A stretch of 64,000 nt of DNA from assembly GCA_002414905.1 (NCBI GenBank), contig DIAY01000107.1, positions 1 through 64,000 on the forward strand. Reading direction: 5' to 3'. The notes beneath the pieces were generated by a model. That model did no database searches. It was given only the letters and a program-made list of their open reading frames with translations, and was not told the DNA's origin. The translations under genes were made by a program, and so were the position numbers. The DNA is from Holophagales bacterium UBA5066 (GTDB lineage Bacteria > Acidobacteriota > Thermoanaerobaculia > UBA5066). Shown here piece by piece: positions 42,421-50,666 of this stretch; position 1 is the stretch's first letter, and every line of letters starts with the position of its first letter.

Positions 42421-43620
42421 GTGAACCTGCCCTCGCTCCCGAACCTCCTGGCTCCCGCTCTGGTGGCTCTGGGTGCGCTCGTTGCGTTCCGGGTCTGGCA
42501 CCGCAGCGCGGAGCGGAAACGCCGTGAGCGGGAAGAGTGCGCCGCCGTGGAACGCGAGGCGCTCCTGCTCGAGGACGAGGTCCTGCGCACCCGGCTTCGC
42601 ACGGCGAACGAAGCTCTCCACCGGATCCTCCGCGCCTCCACGCAGCTCAAGGCGCACCTCCCGCTCGAGGCCGTTCTCACCAACATCGTCCGGGCCGCCT
42701 CGACGAGCCTGGGCTATCGCCTCGTCCTCCTTTCCCTGCAGGACCGGGCCGAAGGCGTCCTCGCTCCACGCGCGCACGTGGGGCTCTCGGAGCAGTGGCC
42801 CCAGCTCGAGCCGCTTCGAATCCCGTCCGAGAGCATGGCAGGCCCGCCCGCGGCCGAAAGTCACTCGTCCCCGTTCGCCGCGCTCCTCCCGCGATCGCCC
42901 CTCGAGCAGGTCGTGTCCGTCGCGCTCGTCGCCGGCGAGCAGCTCGTCGGAATCCTCGACCTGGCGGGCCCCGAGCGGGGCGAAGGCGTCGGCGAGGAGG
43001 ACCGCGTCGTGCTGGAGCTCTTCGCCAGCCAGGCGGTCAACGCGATCCGGCTCGCCAGGGCCCACGAGACGACGCGCCTCGGCTCGCTCCGCGACGCGCT
43101 CACCGGAGTCGCGAATCACGGGCACTTCCAGGAGACTCTCTACCGCGAGGTGACGCGCCACGCCCGGAGCGGGGAGAAGCTCGTTCTCCTGATGGTCGAC
43201 CTCGACGACTTCAAGACGGTCAACGATCGGCACGGGCACCCCACCGGCGACGCCGTCCTGAAAGCCGTGGTGACCCGGATCCTGGCGTCGGTGAGGGAGA
43301 TGGACACGGTGGCCCGATACGGTGGCGAGGAGTTCTCGGTCATCCTTCCGCAAACCGACGCCACCAACGGGCACGGAGTCGCGGAGAGGATCCGGGAGGC
43401 TGTCGCGGCGTCGCCCCTGCCGGCCGGGCTCTCCGGGCCGCTTCGCCTCACCGTTTCGATCGGGCTCGCCGTCTACCCCGACGATGCGGCGTCGAAGGGA
43501 TCCCTCGTCGAGTGCGCCGACAAGGCCCTCTACGCCGCGAAGAGGACCGGCAAGAACCGCGTCGTGCGGTTCGCGAAGGTCCCGACGACCGCTGAGGCTC
43601 TGCTCACGGAACGGACCTGA
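42421..43620 (+). CDS. Diguanylate cyclase with GAF-like sensor domain
   Basis: A 399-residue protein from GTG 42421. Residues 8-24 are one hydrophobic anchor, then a coiled coil (32-75), a GAF-like domain (about 80-215), and a GGDEF domain (225-390). The active motif is GGEEF at 301-305 and the allosteric I-site RxxD (REMD) is at 292-295, so product inhibition by c-di-GMP is expected. It makes c-di-GMP from two GTP. It starts 20 bases after the PATAN gene and ends convergent with the glycosylase gene (17 bases overlap). Confidence 0.92.
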   Translation: MNLPSLPNLLAPALVALGALVAFRVWHRSAERKRREREECAAVEREALLLEDEVLRTRLRTANEALHRILRASTQLKAHLPLEAVLTNIVRAASTSLGYRLVLLSLQDRAEGVLAPRAHVGLSEQWPQLEPLRIPSESMAGPPAAESHSSPFAALLPRSPLEQVVSVALVAGEQLVGILDLAGPERGEGVGEEDRVVLELFASQAVNAIRLARAHETTRLGSLRDALTGVANHGHFQETLYREVTRHARSGEKLVLLMVDLDDFKTVNDRHGHPTGDAVLKAVVTRILASVREMDTVARYGGEEFSVILPQTDATNGHGVAERIREAVAASPLPAGLSGPLRLTVSIGLAVYPDDAASKGSLVECADKALYAAKRTGKNRVVRFAKVPTTAEALLTERT

Positions 43621-44251
43621 GCGCGGACCGGCGCGTCACCGCCGGACAGCCGGCCACGGCATAACGCAGAAGCCAGGCCGCCGCTTCTCCCGCATAGTCG
43701 ATCCCGACGCGCGGACCCGACAGGACCTGCCGCGGTCCTTCGGGAAGGGGCGGGAGGAGCTCGAGCTCGGGACCAGCGAACGACGCGCCGGACAGCTCCC
43801 TGCCGACCGAGAGCGTCCGGCAGAGCCGCCCCGGCCCGGAGGCTGACAGAAGATCGCTCCGGGAGATCTCCCGTCCTTCCCACCACGCCACCGGCACGGC
43901 CGCGCGCAGGAGGACCGCCTCCGGCACGCCCTCGGCACCGGTGACGACGTTGAGGCAGTCGTGGATCCCGTAGACCCGATAGACGTAAGCGTGCCCCGGC
44001 GGGCCCCACATCGGCTCGACGCGCCGCGTCCTGCGGCCTCCCCACGAGTGGGCTGCACGATCGGCGGTGCCGAGGTAGGCCTCGGTCTCGACGATCACCA
44101 CCGTCCGCTCCGGCAAGCCCGGCAGGCGACGGACGAGCCGGCAACCCAGGAGAGCGCAGGCGACGTCCTCCGTCCGCCTCTCCCAGAAGGCCCTCGGCAG
44201 CCTTGCGGCTTGTCGGCCTGACACCACCCCGCTATTCTCGCGATCGATCAT
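43604..44251 (-). CDS. 3-methyladenine DNA glycosylase (Mpg/AAG family)
   Basis: A 215-residue protein of the alkyladenine glycosylase family. The N-terminus LPRAFWERRTEDVACALLG, the catalytic Glu in VETEAYLGTADRAAH and the tyrosine region GHAYVYRVYG are all present, as is the C-terminal GPRVGIDYAGEAAAW. It flips out and removes alkylated or deaminated purines. The ATG at 44251 shares the sequence CATG with the start of the divergent epimerase gene; a GTG at 44227 is an alternative start closer to the conserved part. Confidence 0.93.
   Translation of the reverse strand: MIDRENSGVVSGRQAARLPRAFWERRTEDVACALLGCRLVRRLPGLPERTVVIVETEAYLGTADRAAHSWGGRRTRRVEPMWGPPGHAYVYRVYGIHDCLNVVTGAEGVPEAVLLRAAVPVAWWEGREISRSDLLSASGPGRLCRTLSVGRELSGASFAGPELELLPPLPEGPRQVLSGPRVGIDYAGEAAAWLLRYAVAGCPAVTRRSALRSVP
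44210..44238 (+). promoter_or_regulatory. Promoter of the epimerase gene
   Basis: TTGTCG (44210-44215), a 17-base spacer and TATTCT (44233-44238). The expected start point is about 5 bases before the ATG at 44250, so the leader is very short. It lies inside the 5' end of the divergent glycosylase gene. Confidence 0.45.
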
Positions 44252-45221
44252 GACACTCCACGTCCCGCAGCCCTCCGCCGGCTGCTCGGTCCTCGTCACC
44301 GGGGGAGCCGGGTTCATCGGCTCGCACGTCGCCGACGCACTGCTGGCACAGGGACACCGCGTCGTCATCCTCGACGACCTCTCGACCGGCGACCGGCGTC
44401 GCGTCCCTGCGGAAGCGCGCTTCGTGAAGGCGGACCTGCGGGAGCCGGGGCTCGACGCGCTGCTACTCGAAGAGAAGGTCGACACGGTCTTCCACCTCGC
44501 TGCCCAGGTCGATGTCAGGAAGTCCGTCGAGAATCCCGTCTTCGACGCGGAGGTGAACGTCCTCGGGACGATTCGCGTCGCGCAAGCAGCCGGCCTCGCG
44601 GGTGTGGTCCAGGTCGTCTTCTCCTCCAGCAGCGGCGCGATCTACGGGGATCCCGAGGACATCGTCGCCACCGAGGACCACCCCCTGAACCCCTGCTCCC
44701 CCTACGGCGTCGCCAAGCTCGCGGGGGAGAAGTACCTCACGGCGCTCGCCCCGGACGCGGGCTACCTCCTGACGATCCTTCGCTACGCCAACGTTTACGG
44801 TCCCCGGCAGGACGGGCGCGGCGAGGCCGGCGTCATCGGCGTCTGGATGAACCGTCTCCTCTCCGGACAGGACGCCGTCGTGAACGGCGACGGTCGTCAG
44901 ACGCGCGATTTCGTTCACGTCGCCGATGCCGTGGCGGCGAACCAGGCGGCATTCCTCCACCGCGTCGGCGGGACCTTCAACGTCGGGACGGGCGTCGAGA
45001 CGAGTATCTCGGACCTCTACGGTCTCGTCGCCGGCGCCTGTGGCGTCGTTGCCCCGCCGCGCTTCGGCCCCCCGAAGCCCTGCGAACAACGCCGGAGCGT
45101 CCTCGACCCGTCGCGGGCGCGTGCGGCGCTCGGCCTGCGTGAGCTCGTCCCTCTCGCCGAAGGGATGCGTGCCACGTCGAAGTGGTTCCGGCTCCACCGC
45201 GCCGAGCAGGGCCTGGGCTGA
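44250..45221 (+). CDS. NAD-dependent nucleotide-sugar epimerase/dehydratase
   Basis: A 323-residue extended short-chain dehydrogenase. Rossmann motif TGGAGFIGSH at about 17-26; catalytic Tyr-x3-Lys in PYGVAKLAGE; Ser-rich SSSSGAIYG before it. The closest general type is UDP-glucose 4-epimerase, in which C4 of a nucleotide sugar is oxidised and re-reduced, but substrate cannot be decided. No polysaccharide cluster is next to it. The start codon is embedded in the start of the divergent DNA glycosylase gene. Confidence 0.88.
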   Translation: MTLHVPQPSAGCSVLVTGGAGFIGSHVADALLAQGHRVVILDDLSTGDRRRVPAEARFVKADLREPGLDALLLEEKVDTVFHLAAQVDVRKSVENPVFDAEVNVLGTIRVAQAAGLAGVVQVVFSSSSGAIYGDPEDIVATEDHPLNPCSPYGVAKLAGEKYLTALAPDAGYLLTILRYANVYGPRQDGRGEAGVIGVWMNRLLSGQDAVVNGDGRQTRDFVHVADAVAANQAAFLHRVGGTFNVGTGVETSISDLYGLVAGACGVVAPPRFGPPKPCEQRRSVLDPSRARAALGLRELVPLAEGMRATSKWFRLHRAEQGLG

Positions 45222-45230
45222 GGCTGCTCG

Positions 45231-46490
45231 TCAGGAAGAGCCAGGGAGCGAGAGCATCGGCCTGGGGACACGGGGCAGGGAGGCATCTCGCGGCCGCCCG
45301 GTCCGCCGGATCACGACGACCGTCCGGTCGTCCTCGGCCGGCCGGCCCGCGCTGAAGTCGCTCACCGCCGACATGACCTTCTCCACCGTCTCCTTCGCGG
45401 ACCTCTTCCTGTAGTCGAGGAGGATGCGCCGGACGCGGTCGAGGCCGAATTCGCGGCCTTTCTTGTCGTGCGCCTCGACGATGCCGTCGGTGTACATGAA
45501 GAAGACGTCGCCCGGCTCCATCTTCACCGCCCGCCGCGTGTACGGGGCGTTCGGGGACGGGCCGAGGACCATGCCTGTCGACTCCATCTCCGTGAAGCTC
45601 TTTGTCCTCGCGTGCAGGTGGAGAGGTCCCGGGTGGCCCGCGTTGGTGTAGATGATCTCGCCGTTCGCCTCGAACTCGCCGTAGAAAAGCGACACGAACT
45701 TCGTGGAGAGGCGGCTCTTGTTCAGGATGCGGTTCAGCCGCTCGGCCACGCGGGCGATCTTCAGGTCGCCGCCGATTCCCATCCTCAGGCCCACATAGAC
45801 GTCGCGCACGAGGAGCGCCGCGAGGAGCCCGTGCCCCGAAGCATCCGCGATGGCCGCCCCGAAGCCGTCGGGATTGAGCATTATGAAGTCGTAGAAGTCC
45901 CCTCCGACGGCGTCGGCGGGGATCGTCATCGCGTGGACCTCGTAGTCGCCGACCTCGGGAAAAGTGCGCGGGAGGATCGACTGCTGGATGCGGCGGGCTT
46001 CCTCGAGCAGGCTTTCGAGCTGATCACTCTTCATCTTCGAATCGAGGACCGTACGGATGATCCCGAGCGACACGAGGAGGTCGTCGGCCGCAACGCGCGG
46101 GTGGACGTCGAAGGAGAGGATATAGGCGCCGTCGCCGAACGAAACCGCTGCGAACCGCGAGACCCCGAGGCGGGCCTCGAGCTCACGATCGACCGAAGGG
46201 TCCTTCAGGTCGGCAAGGACGACCCCTTCTTCGAGTGCCCGGCGTATCGGGCCGTACGACCTGGGAACGGAGAGGCCCTCGGGAACTTTCCGGGAACGGC
46301 CGAACCCGCGCTTCAGCACGTAGTCGTCGTCTTCCAGCTGGTAGAGGCGGCCGCCGATGATCCCGAGCTCGGAGCGGAAGTTCCCGACGACGGCTTCGCC
46401 GACGGCGGCGACCGTGGAGACGACGTCGTCGCCCCCCTCGATGGCGGACAGGGTCTTCTCGACGTTTTTGAGGAGAGATCGATAGTCCAT
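45231..46490 (-). CDS. GAF-like and SpoIIE (PPM-type) serine phosphatase
   Basis: A 419-residue protein from ATG 46490. Residues 1-160 form a GAF-like sensor (GEAVVGNFRSELGIIGGRLYQL), then a coiled coil (165-195, MKSDQLESLLEEARRIQQSIL) and a PP2C/SpoIIE domain (205-400) with the metal Asp pair in DAVGGDFYDF and D-A-S-G-H-G, plus DGIVEAHD. RsbU-type enzymes dephosphorylate anti-anti-sigma factors, so a partner switch probably exists elsewhere. TATAGT at 46509-46504 is 13 bases before the ATG, and no ribosome binding site is seen. Confidence 0.9.
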   Translation of the reverse strand: MDYRSLLKNVEKTLSAIEGGDDVVSTVAAVGEAVVGNFRSELGIIGGRLYQLEDDDYVLKRGFGRSRKVPEGLSVPRSYGPIRRALEEGVVLADLKDPSVDRELEARLGVSRFAAVSFGDGAYILSFDVHPRVAADDLLVSLGIIRTVLDSKMKSDQLESLLEEARRIQQSILPRTFPEVGDYEVHAMTIPADAVGGDFYDFIMLNPDGFGAAIADASGHGLLAALLVRDVYVGLRMGIGGDLKIARVAERLNRILNKSRLSTKFVSLFYGEFEANGEIIYTNAGHPGPLHLHARTKSFTEMESTGMVLGPSPNAPYTRRAVKMEPGDVFFMYTDGIVEAHDKKGREFGLDRVRRILLDYRKRSAKETVEKVMSAVSDFSAGRPAEDDRTVVVIRRTGRPRDASLPRVPRPMLSLPGSS

Positions 46491-46503
46491 AGGCGAGCAA
46501 ATG

Positions 46504-46509
46504 ACTATA
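46504..46509 (-). promoter_or_regulatory. -10 element of the SpoIIE phosphatase gene
   Basis: TATAGT, 13 bases before the start codon, giving a leader of about 6 bases. It lies in the 53-base gap after dacB's stop codon. Confidence 0.4.
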
Positions 46510-46543
46510 CGCTTCGAGCGGATCGAGGCGCTTGCTCGAGGGC

Positions 46544-48076
46544 TCAGCCCCAGCGGGCCAGCTCGGTGAGGATCCGATCCTGCCAGGCGTGGCCTCGCCC
46601 CTCCGAGCACCCGCCGTTGACCAGAATGACGAATGCGTAACGCTGGCCGCTCCGGGCTTCCACATACCCGGCGAGCGTCACGACGCCTGCGATCGCCCCG
46701 GTCTTGGCGAAGACCTTCCCTCGCGTGTCCGGGCCGAGCATGCGGTGCCGGAGCGAACCCGCCATGTCACCCGTCACGGCGAGAGTCGGCTCGAACGTCT
46801 GGAAATGCCGCCAGCGCGTCGCGAGCGCCTGAAGAAAATCGAGGTAGGCCGAGGCGCTCGAGCGATTCTCGCGCGAGCGGCCCGAGCCATCGGCAAGCCG
46901 GTAGCGGGACGGGTCGAGACCCAGGGACCCGAGGAATTCGCGGATCTCGCTCCGGCCGGCTTCCCAGGTGCCGGACCCGCGCCTCTCCGCACCGAGCGTC
47001 TTCAGGATCTGCTCGGCGTAGAAGGATTGCGACCTCTTGTTGCAGACGGCCAGAATGGGGAGGAGCGCGGTCTCGTGCACGTGGAGCACCGGGAGAGGCG
47101 TCCGTACGGAGGGCTCCTTGGTCCGGACTTCGGGAGGCCCACCCACCTCGATCCCCTCCTGCTGGAGGACCTTCGTGAAGGCCGAGGCCAGGTAGAGGGG
47201 CGGGTCCACCACGGTGATGTCTCCCGACCAGGTCTTCCGTGAGCCGACGGCTCCCGATGCGACGACACGCGGGCTGCCCGCACGTCGCGATACGCCGACA
47301 TTCGTGCCCCGTCCCCGGTGGGTCGTGACCTGCCCGACGACCGACATCAGGAATGGCTGGGCCGGGTAGAAGCCGAGACTGGCCCTCCCGCCCGGACGAA
47401 GCGCCCCCGTCACCCTCACCAGAACAACGTTGTCGTTGTAGGACAGGGCCGACACCGGCGCTTGCCACCAGTGCTGCTCCTGAGCGACCGGCCAGTCGGG
47501 GTGCGTTCTCTCGTCGTCGAAAAAGGAATTGTCCAGGAGGAGGCCATCCCGGATCGACCGGATGCCTCGCGCCGCGAGGGCCGCGGACCAGGGACGAAAA
47601 ACAGCCCAGGGATCGTTGTCGTAGAGGCGTCCGGAGATTGCGGGATCGCCCCCGCCACGGATCACGAGACGACCCGCCAGGGTCCCGTCCGGAAGGAGGT
47701 CTCCGTCCTGGAGCAGGGACGTGCGGAACCGATAGCCGGGTCCGAGCCGGTCGAGAGCGGCCGCGCTGGTGAAGAGTTTCGTCGTCGAGGCGAGAATCAG
47801 CTCCGCGTCCGCGTTGGAGGAGAACAGCAGGGGCTGTCCGACGGGTGCGATCGCGACGGCGATCTGGGACCGGTCGCGAACCGGCCCACGGCGGACGATG
47901 GCGGCGAGCCGTTCGGCCAGGGTCATCTCCCGCGCCGGTCGGGAGACCGTCGGTCTCCGTGGCGCGGCAGGTCCCTTCTTCGAAGCCGCCACGGCCGGGG
48001 TGCAAACGACGGCCAGCGCCACGACCGTGGCCGCGACGACCCAGACTCGATACCGCTTCCGCCGTTCCGTATTCAC
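46544..48076 (-). CDS. dacB: D-alanyl-D-alanine carboxypeptidase/endopeptidase (PBP4 family)
   Basis: A 510-residue S13 peptidase starting at GTG 48076. Signal peptide 1-31. Active-site motifs: Ser97-x-x-Lys100 (STTK), Ser212-x-Asn214 (SYN) and Lys458-Thr-Gly460. It acts in the periplasm on peptidoglycan peptides: removing terminal D-Ala or cutting cross-links. TACAAT ends 8 bases before the GTG and there is no Shine-Dalgarno sequence. The longer open frame upstream belongs to the antisense of the helicase gene. Confidence 0.93.
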   Translation of the reverse strand: MNTERRKRYRVWVVAATVVALAVVCTPAVAASKKGPAAPRRPTVSRPAREMTLAERLAAIVRRGPVRDRSQIAVAIAPVGQPLLFSSNADAELILASTTKLFTSAAALDRLGPGYRFRTSLLQDGDLLPDGTLAGRLVIRGGGDPAISGRLYDNDPWAVFRPWSAALAARGIRSIRDGLLLDNSFFDDERTHPDWPVAQEQHWWQAPVSALSYNDNVVLVRVTGALRPGGRASLGFYPAQPFLMSVVGQVTTHRGRGTNVGVSRRAGSPRVVASGAVGSRKTWSGDITVVDPPLYLASAFTKVLQQEGIEVGGPPEVRTKEPSVRTPLPVLHVHETALLPILAVCNKRSQSFYAEQILKTLGAERRGSGTWEAGRSEIREFLGSLGLDPSRYRLADGSGRSRENRSSASAYLDFLQALATRWRHFQTFEPTLAVTGDMAGSLRHRMLGPDTRGKVFAKTGAIAGVVTLAGYVEARSGQRYAFVILVNGGCSEGRGHAWQDRILTELARWG

Positions 48077-48084
48077 CGGGCACG

Positions 48085-48090
48085 ATTGTA
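48085..48090 (-). promoter_or_regulatory. -10 element of dacB, leaderless spacing
   Basis: TACAAT on the minus strand, 8 bases before the GTG start. The whole dacB-helicase divergent region is only 39 bases. Confidence 0.5.
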
Positions 48091-48104
48091 GGTGACGCCG
48101 TCCG

Positions 48105-48110
48105 TAGAAT
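48105..48110 (+). promoter_or_regulatory. -10 element of the nuclease-helicase gene
   Basis: TAGAAT on the plus strand, 5 bases before the GTG at 48116, so the transcript would start at or next to the start codon. Confidence 0.4.
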
Positions 48111-48115
48111 GCAGC

Positions 48116-50662
48116 GTGCCGATCCGCGTCGATCTCGCCTCCAGGACCGTGACGCTCTCTGCGAGCGCGCTCCTCACCCCCGCTGCTCGCCGCATCGGGG
48201 ACGGCCGTGGCGATTCGATGGAGCGACGCTGGATCGGCCAGGCGGTCCACCGGCGCGTCCTCTCGGACGCGCTCGCCACGATTCCCGGGTACGCCGTGGA
48301 GAAGGCCGTCCGCCTCACGTTCCCCGTCGACGACTTCACGGCGATCCTCGAGGGACGCCTGGACGGCCGATTCGAGGACGAGGACGGGACGATCGTCATC
48401 GACGAAGTGAAGTCGGTCCACTTCGCCGAGGAGCTGCCGCGCCTGCTCGGATCGCCACGCCTCGATCGCTTCGCACGGCAGCTCCAGTGGTACCTCCTGG
48501 CGGTTTCGCGGACCGAGGGATGCACCGTCCGCGGGCGCCTCGTCCTCGCCGATATCGAAACAGGCGACACGCGCCTCGTGCCGGTCGCATGGGACGCGAG
48601 AGAAGTCGAGGCGGACCTCGTCGACAGGGTCCGGGCCGCCCTCGCGGAGTTCTTCGGCGAGCTCGCCCTCGCCGAAGCGAAGGCGGCCGAAGCGGGCGAG
48701 CTCGTCTTCCCGTTCGGCCGCTTCCGCCCGGGCCAGCGCGAGATGATGGCCTCCGTGGCCCGGGCGGTGCGCTCCGGGGAACAGCTCCTCGTCGAGGCCC
48801 CGACGGGCATCGGAAAGACCGCGGCGGCCCTCCTGCCGATGCTCGTCGAGGCGCTCCGGCAGGGCCGCAAGCTTTACGTCCTGACGTCGAAGACGACCCA
48901 GCAGGAGATCTTCCGAAAAACGCTGGAAGCGATCAACTCCTCCTCGGCCCGGTCCATCCGCCTCCGCGCCAAGGAGCGGATGTGCGCCAACGGCGTCGTC
49001 CTCTGTCACGAGGACCACTGCCGGTTCGCGAAGGACTACGCCGCAAAGCTGGACGCCTCCCGCCTCCTCGACCGGCTCCTCGCCGTCGCCCCGCATCTCG
49101 AGCCCGACTTCGTCTTCGAGGAATCGCGGGCCGAGGAGGTCTGTCCGTTCGAGGTCTCACTCGAGCTCGCGGAGAGGGCCGACGTCGTCCTCGGCGACTA
49201 CAACTACGCGTTCGATCCCGTCGTCGCGATCTCGGGACTGCGCGACCCGGCCTCGCTGGACGGGGCGCTCCTGCTCGTCGACGAGGTGCACAACCTCGTC
49301 GACCGCGGCCGGACCATCTGGTCGCCGGAGCTCTCCGAGGCCGAGGTTCGCCGCCTCTCCGAGGTCATCGGCACGACGAGCCCGAAGACCGCGGTGGCGG
49401 CGCAGTCGGCGGCTGCCGAGGTCCTGGCGCTCGTCCAAGAGGCCGCCGCGGGCCTCGGTCCCGCCTCCGACCCGTGGAACCCCGCTACCGAGCTCGTCCC
49501 TCTCGACCTCGAGAGGCTCGACGACGTCCGCCTCTCGATGGAGTCTCTCCTCGTCCGTCACCTCGCCGACCTCAGGAACGGCGCGGACCGCGTCCCCGAC
49601 GACCCCGTCCTCGGTCTCTACTTCCTCTTCGCGGGTTTCCACGACGTGGCGCGACGGGCCGCACCGGCGGGCCGTCTCGCCGAGGCGTTCGATCTCATCG
49701 CCTCCCGCGGACCCGGTGGCGCACGGCTTTCGTTCCTCTGCAAGGATCCGTCCCGTCTCCTGGGAGAGACGTTCGACGCCGCCTTCGCGACGGTGGGAAT
49801 GTCGGCCACGCTCAGCCCGCCCGAGTTCTACCGGGACCTTCTCGGCCTCGATCCAGACCGGACCTCGGTCCTGCTCCTGCCTTCCCCGTTCCCGCGCGAG
49901 AACCGGATCGTCGTCATCGCGCCCAACGTCGACACGACCTGGAAAGGGCGGGCAGCGGCGATGCCGCAGATCGCCCGGTTCGTCGCTCAGATCGCCGAGG
50001 CCTGCCCCGGCAACGTCCTGGCCCTCTTCCCGTCGTATCGATTCGTCGACGACGCGCGGGCTTTGCTGCCCCCCCTTCCGGGACGCCGGATCCTGCGTCC
50101 ATCGGATCGGTCGACCGAGCTGGAGAGAGATTCCGTTCTCGAGGCGCTCCGGGAGGAAGGTTCCCGGATCCTCCTCCTCGCCGCCTCTGGCGGACCGTTC
50201 GCCGAGGGCGTCGACTACCCCGGGTCCATGCTCCACGGTGTCGTCGTCGTCTCCCCCGCCCTCCCCCAGGTCCGCTTCGAGCAGGAGCGAATGCGGCTCT
50301 ACTTCGAGGAACGCTACGGCCGCGGCTTCGAGTACGCCTATGTCATCCCCGGAATGACGAGGGTGGTCCAGAGCGCGGGCCGGGTGATCCGGTCGGAGAC
50401 GGACGTCGGCGTCATAGCCCTCGTCTGCCGCCGCTTCCTGCAGAGCCCCTACCGGAAGTTCCTGCCGTCAAACTGGTACGACGAGAGCCCCGCGGAGCTC
50501 GCCTGCCCGGAGCCCCGCGAGCCGGTTCGCGCGTTCTTCGAAAGGACTCTGCCCGTGCCGGCGATCGTCTCCCCGACAGTTGCCGGACCTCTCCTGCCAC
50601 CTGCCGGGAAAGGAAAAGGCCCCGCACGACGGCGGGGCCGGAAGGACTCGGGAAAGACCTGA
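48116..50662 (+). CDS. PD-(D/E)XK nuclease fused to XPD/DinG-type helicase
   Basis: An 848-residue protein. Residues 60-150: a RecB/Cas4-like nuclease fold with Asp83, Asp96-Glu97-x-Lys99 and, further on, Q-L-Q-W-Y (QxxxY motif). From 195 a superfamily 2 helicase: Walker A 228-235 (APTGIGKT), four cysteines at 290, 297, 302 and 343 spaced as in the iron-sulfur domain of XPD, D-E-V-H at 389-392, and motif VI as QSAGRVIRSETD. The tail is basic. Such enzymes unwind 5'-to-3' and may trim DNA during repair. The GTG at 48116 was chosen since TAGAAT is 5 bases before; GTG 48092 is also in frame. The end is convergent with the Ig-repeat gene. Confidence 0.88.
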   Translation: MPIRVDLASRTVTLSASALLTPAARRIGDGRGDSMERRWIGQAVHRRVLSDALATIPGYAVEKAVRLTFPVDDFTAILEGRLDGRFEDEDGTIVIDEVKSVHFAEELPRLLGSPRLDRFARQLQWYLLAVSRTEGCTVRGRLVLADIETGDTRLVPVAWDAREVEADLVDRVRAALAEFFGELALAEAKAAEAGELVFPFGRFRPGQREMMASVARAVRSGEQLLVEAPTGIGKTAAALLPMLVEALRQGRKLYVLTSKTTQQEIFRKTLEAINSSSARSIRLRAKERMCANGVVLCHEDHCRFAKDYAAKLDASRLLDRLLAVAPHLEPDFVFEESRAEEVCPFEVSLELAERADVVLGDYNYAFDPVVAISGLRDPASLDGALLLVDEVHNLVDRGRTIWSPELSEAEVRRLSEVIGTTSPKTAVAAQSAAAEVLALVQEAAAGLGPASDPWNPATELVPLDLERLDDVRLSMESLLVRHLADLRNGADRVPDDPVLGLYFLFAGFHDVARRAAPAGRLAEAFDLIASRGPGGARLSFLCKDPSRLLGETFDAAFATVGMSATLSPPEFYRDLLGLDPDRTSVLLLPSPFPRENRIVVIAPNVDTTWKGRAAAMPQIARFVAQIAEACPGNVLALFPSYRFVDDARALLPPLPGRRILRPSDRSTELERDSVLEALREEGSRILLLAASGGPFAEGVDYPGSMLHGVVVVSPALPQVRFEQERMRLYFEERYGRGFEYAYVIPGMTRVVQSAGRVIRSETDVGVIALVCRRFLQSPYRKFLPSNWYDESPAELACPEPREPVRAFFERTLPVPAIVSPTVAGPLLPPAGKGKGPARRRGRKDSGKT
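50613..50639 (-). terminator. Terminator of the Ig-repeat gene inside the helicase 3' end
   Basis: On the minus strand an 8-bp stem (GGCCCCGC/GCGGGGCC, 6-base loop) followed by TTTTCCTTT. It begins 28 bases after the stop codon of the Ig-repeat gene but lies within the last codons of the convergent helicase gene. Confidence 0.75.
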
Positions 50663-50666
50663 GAGT

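Noticed and set aside
48116..48600. Cas4-like domain as sign of a CRISPR locus.
   Set aside because: The domain is fused to a helicase, and no array or other cas gene lies in the window. A repair role is simpler.
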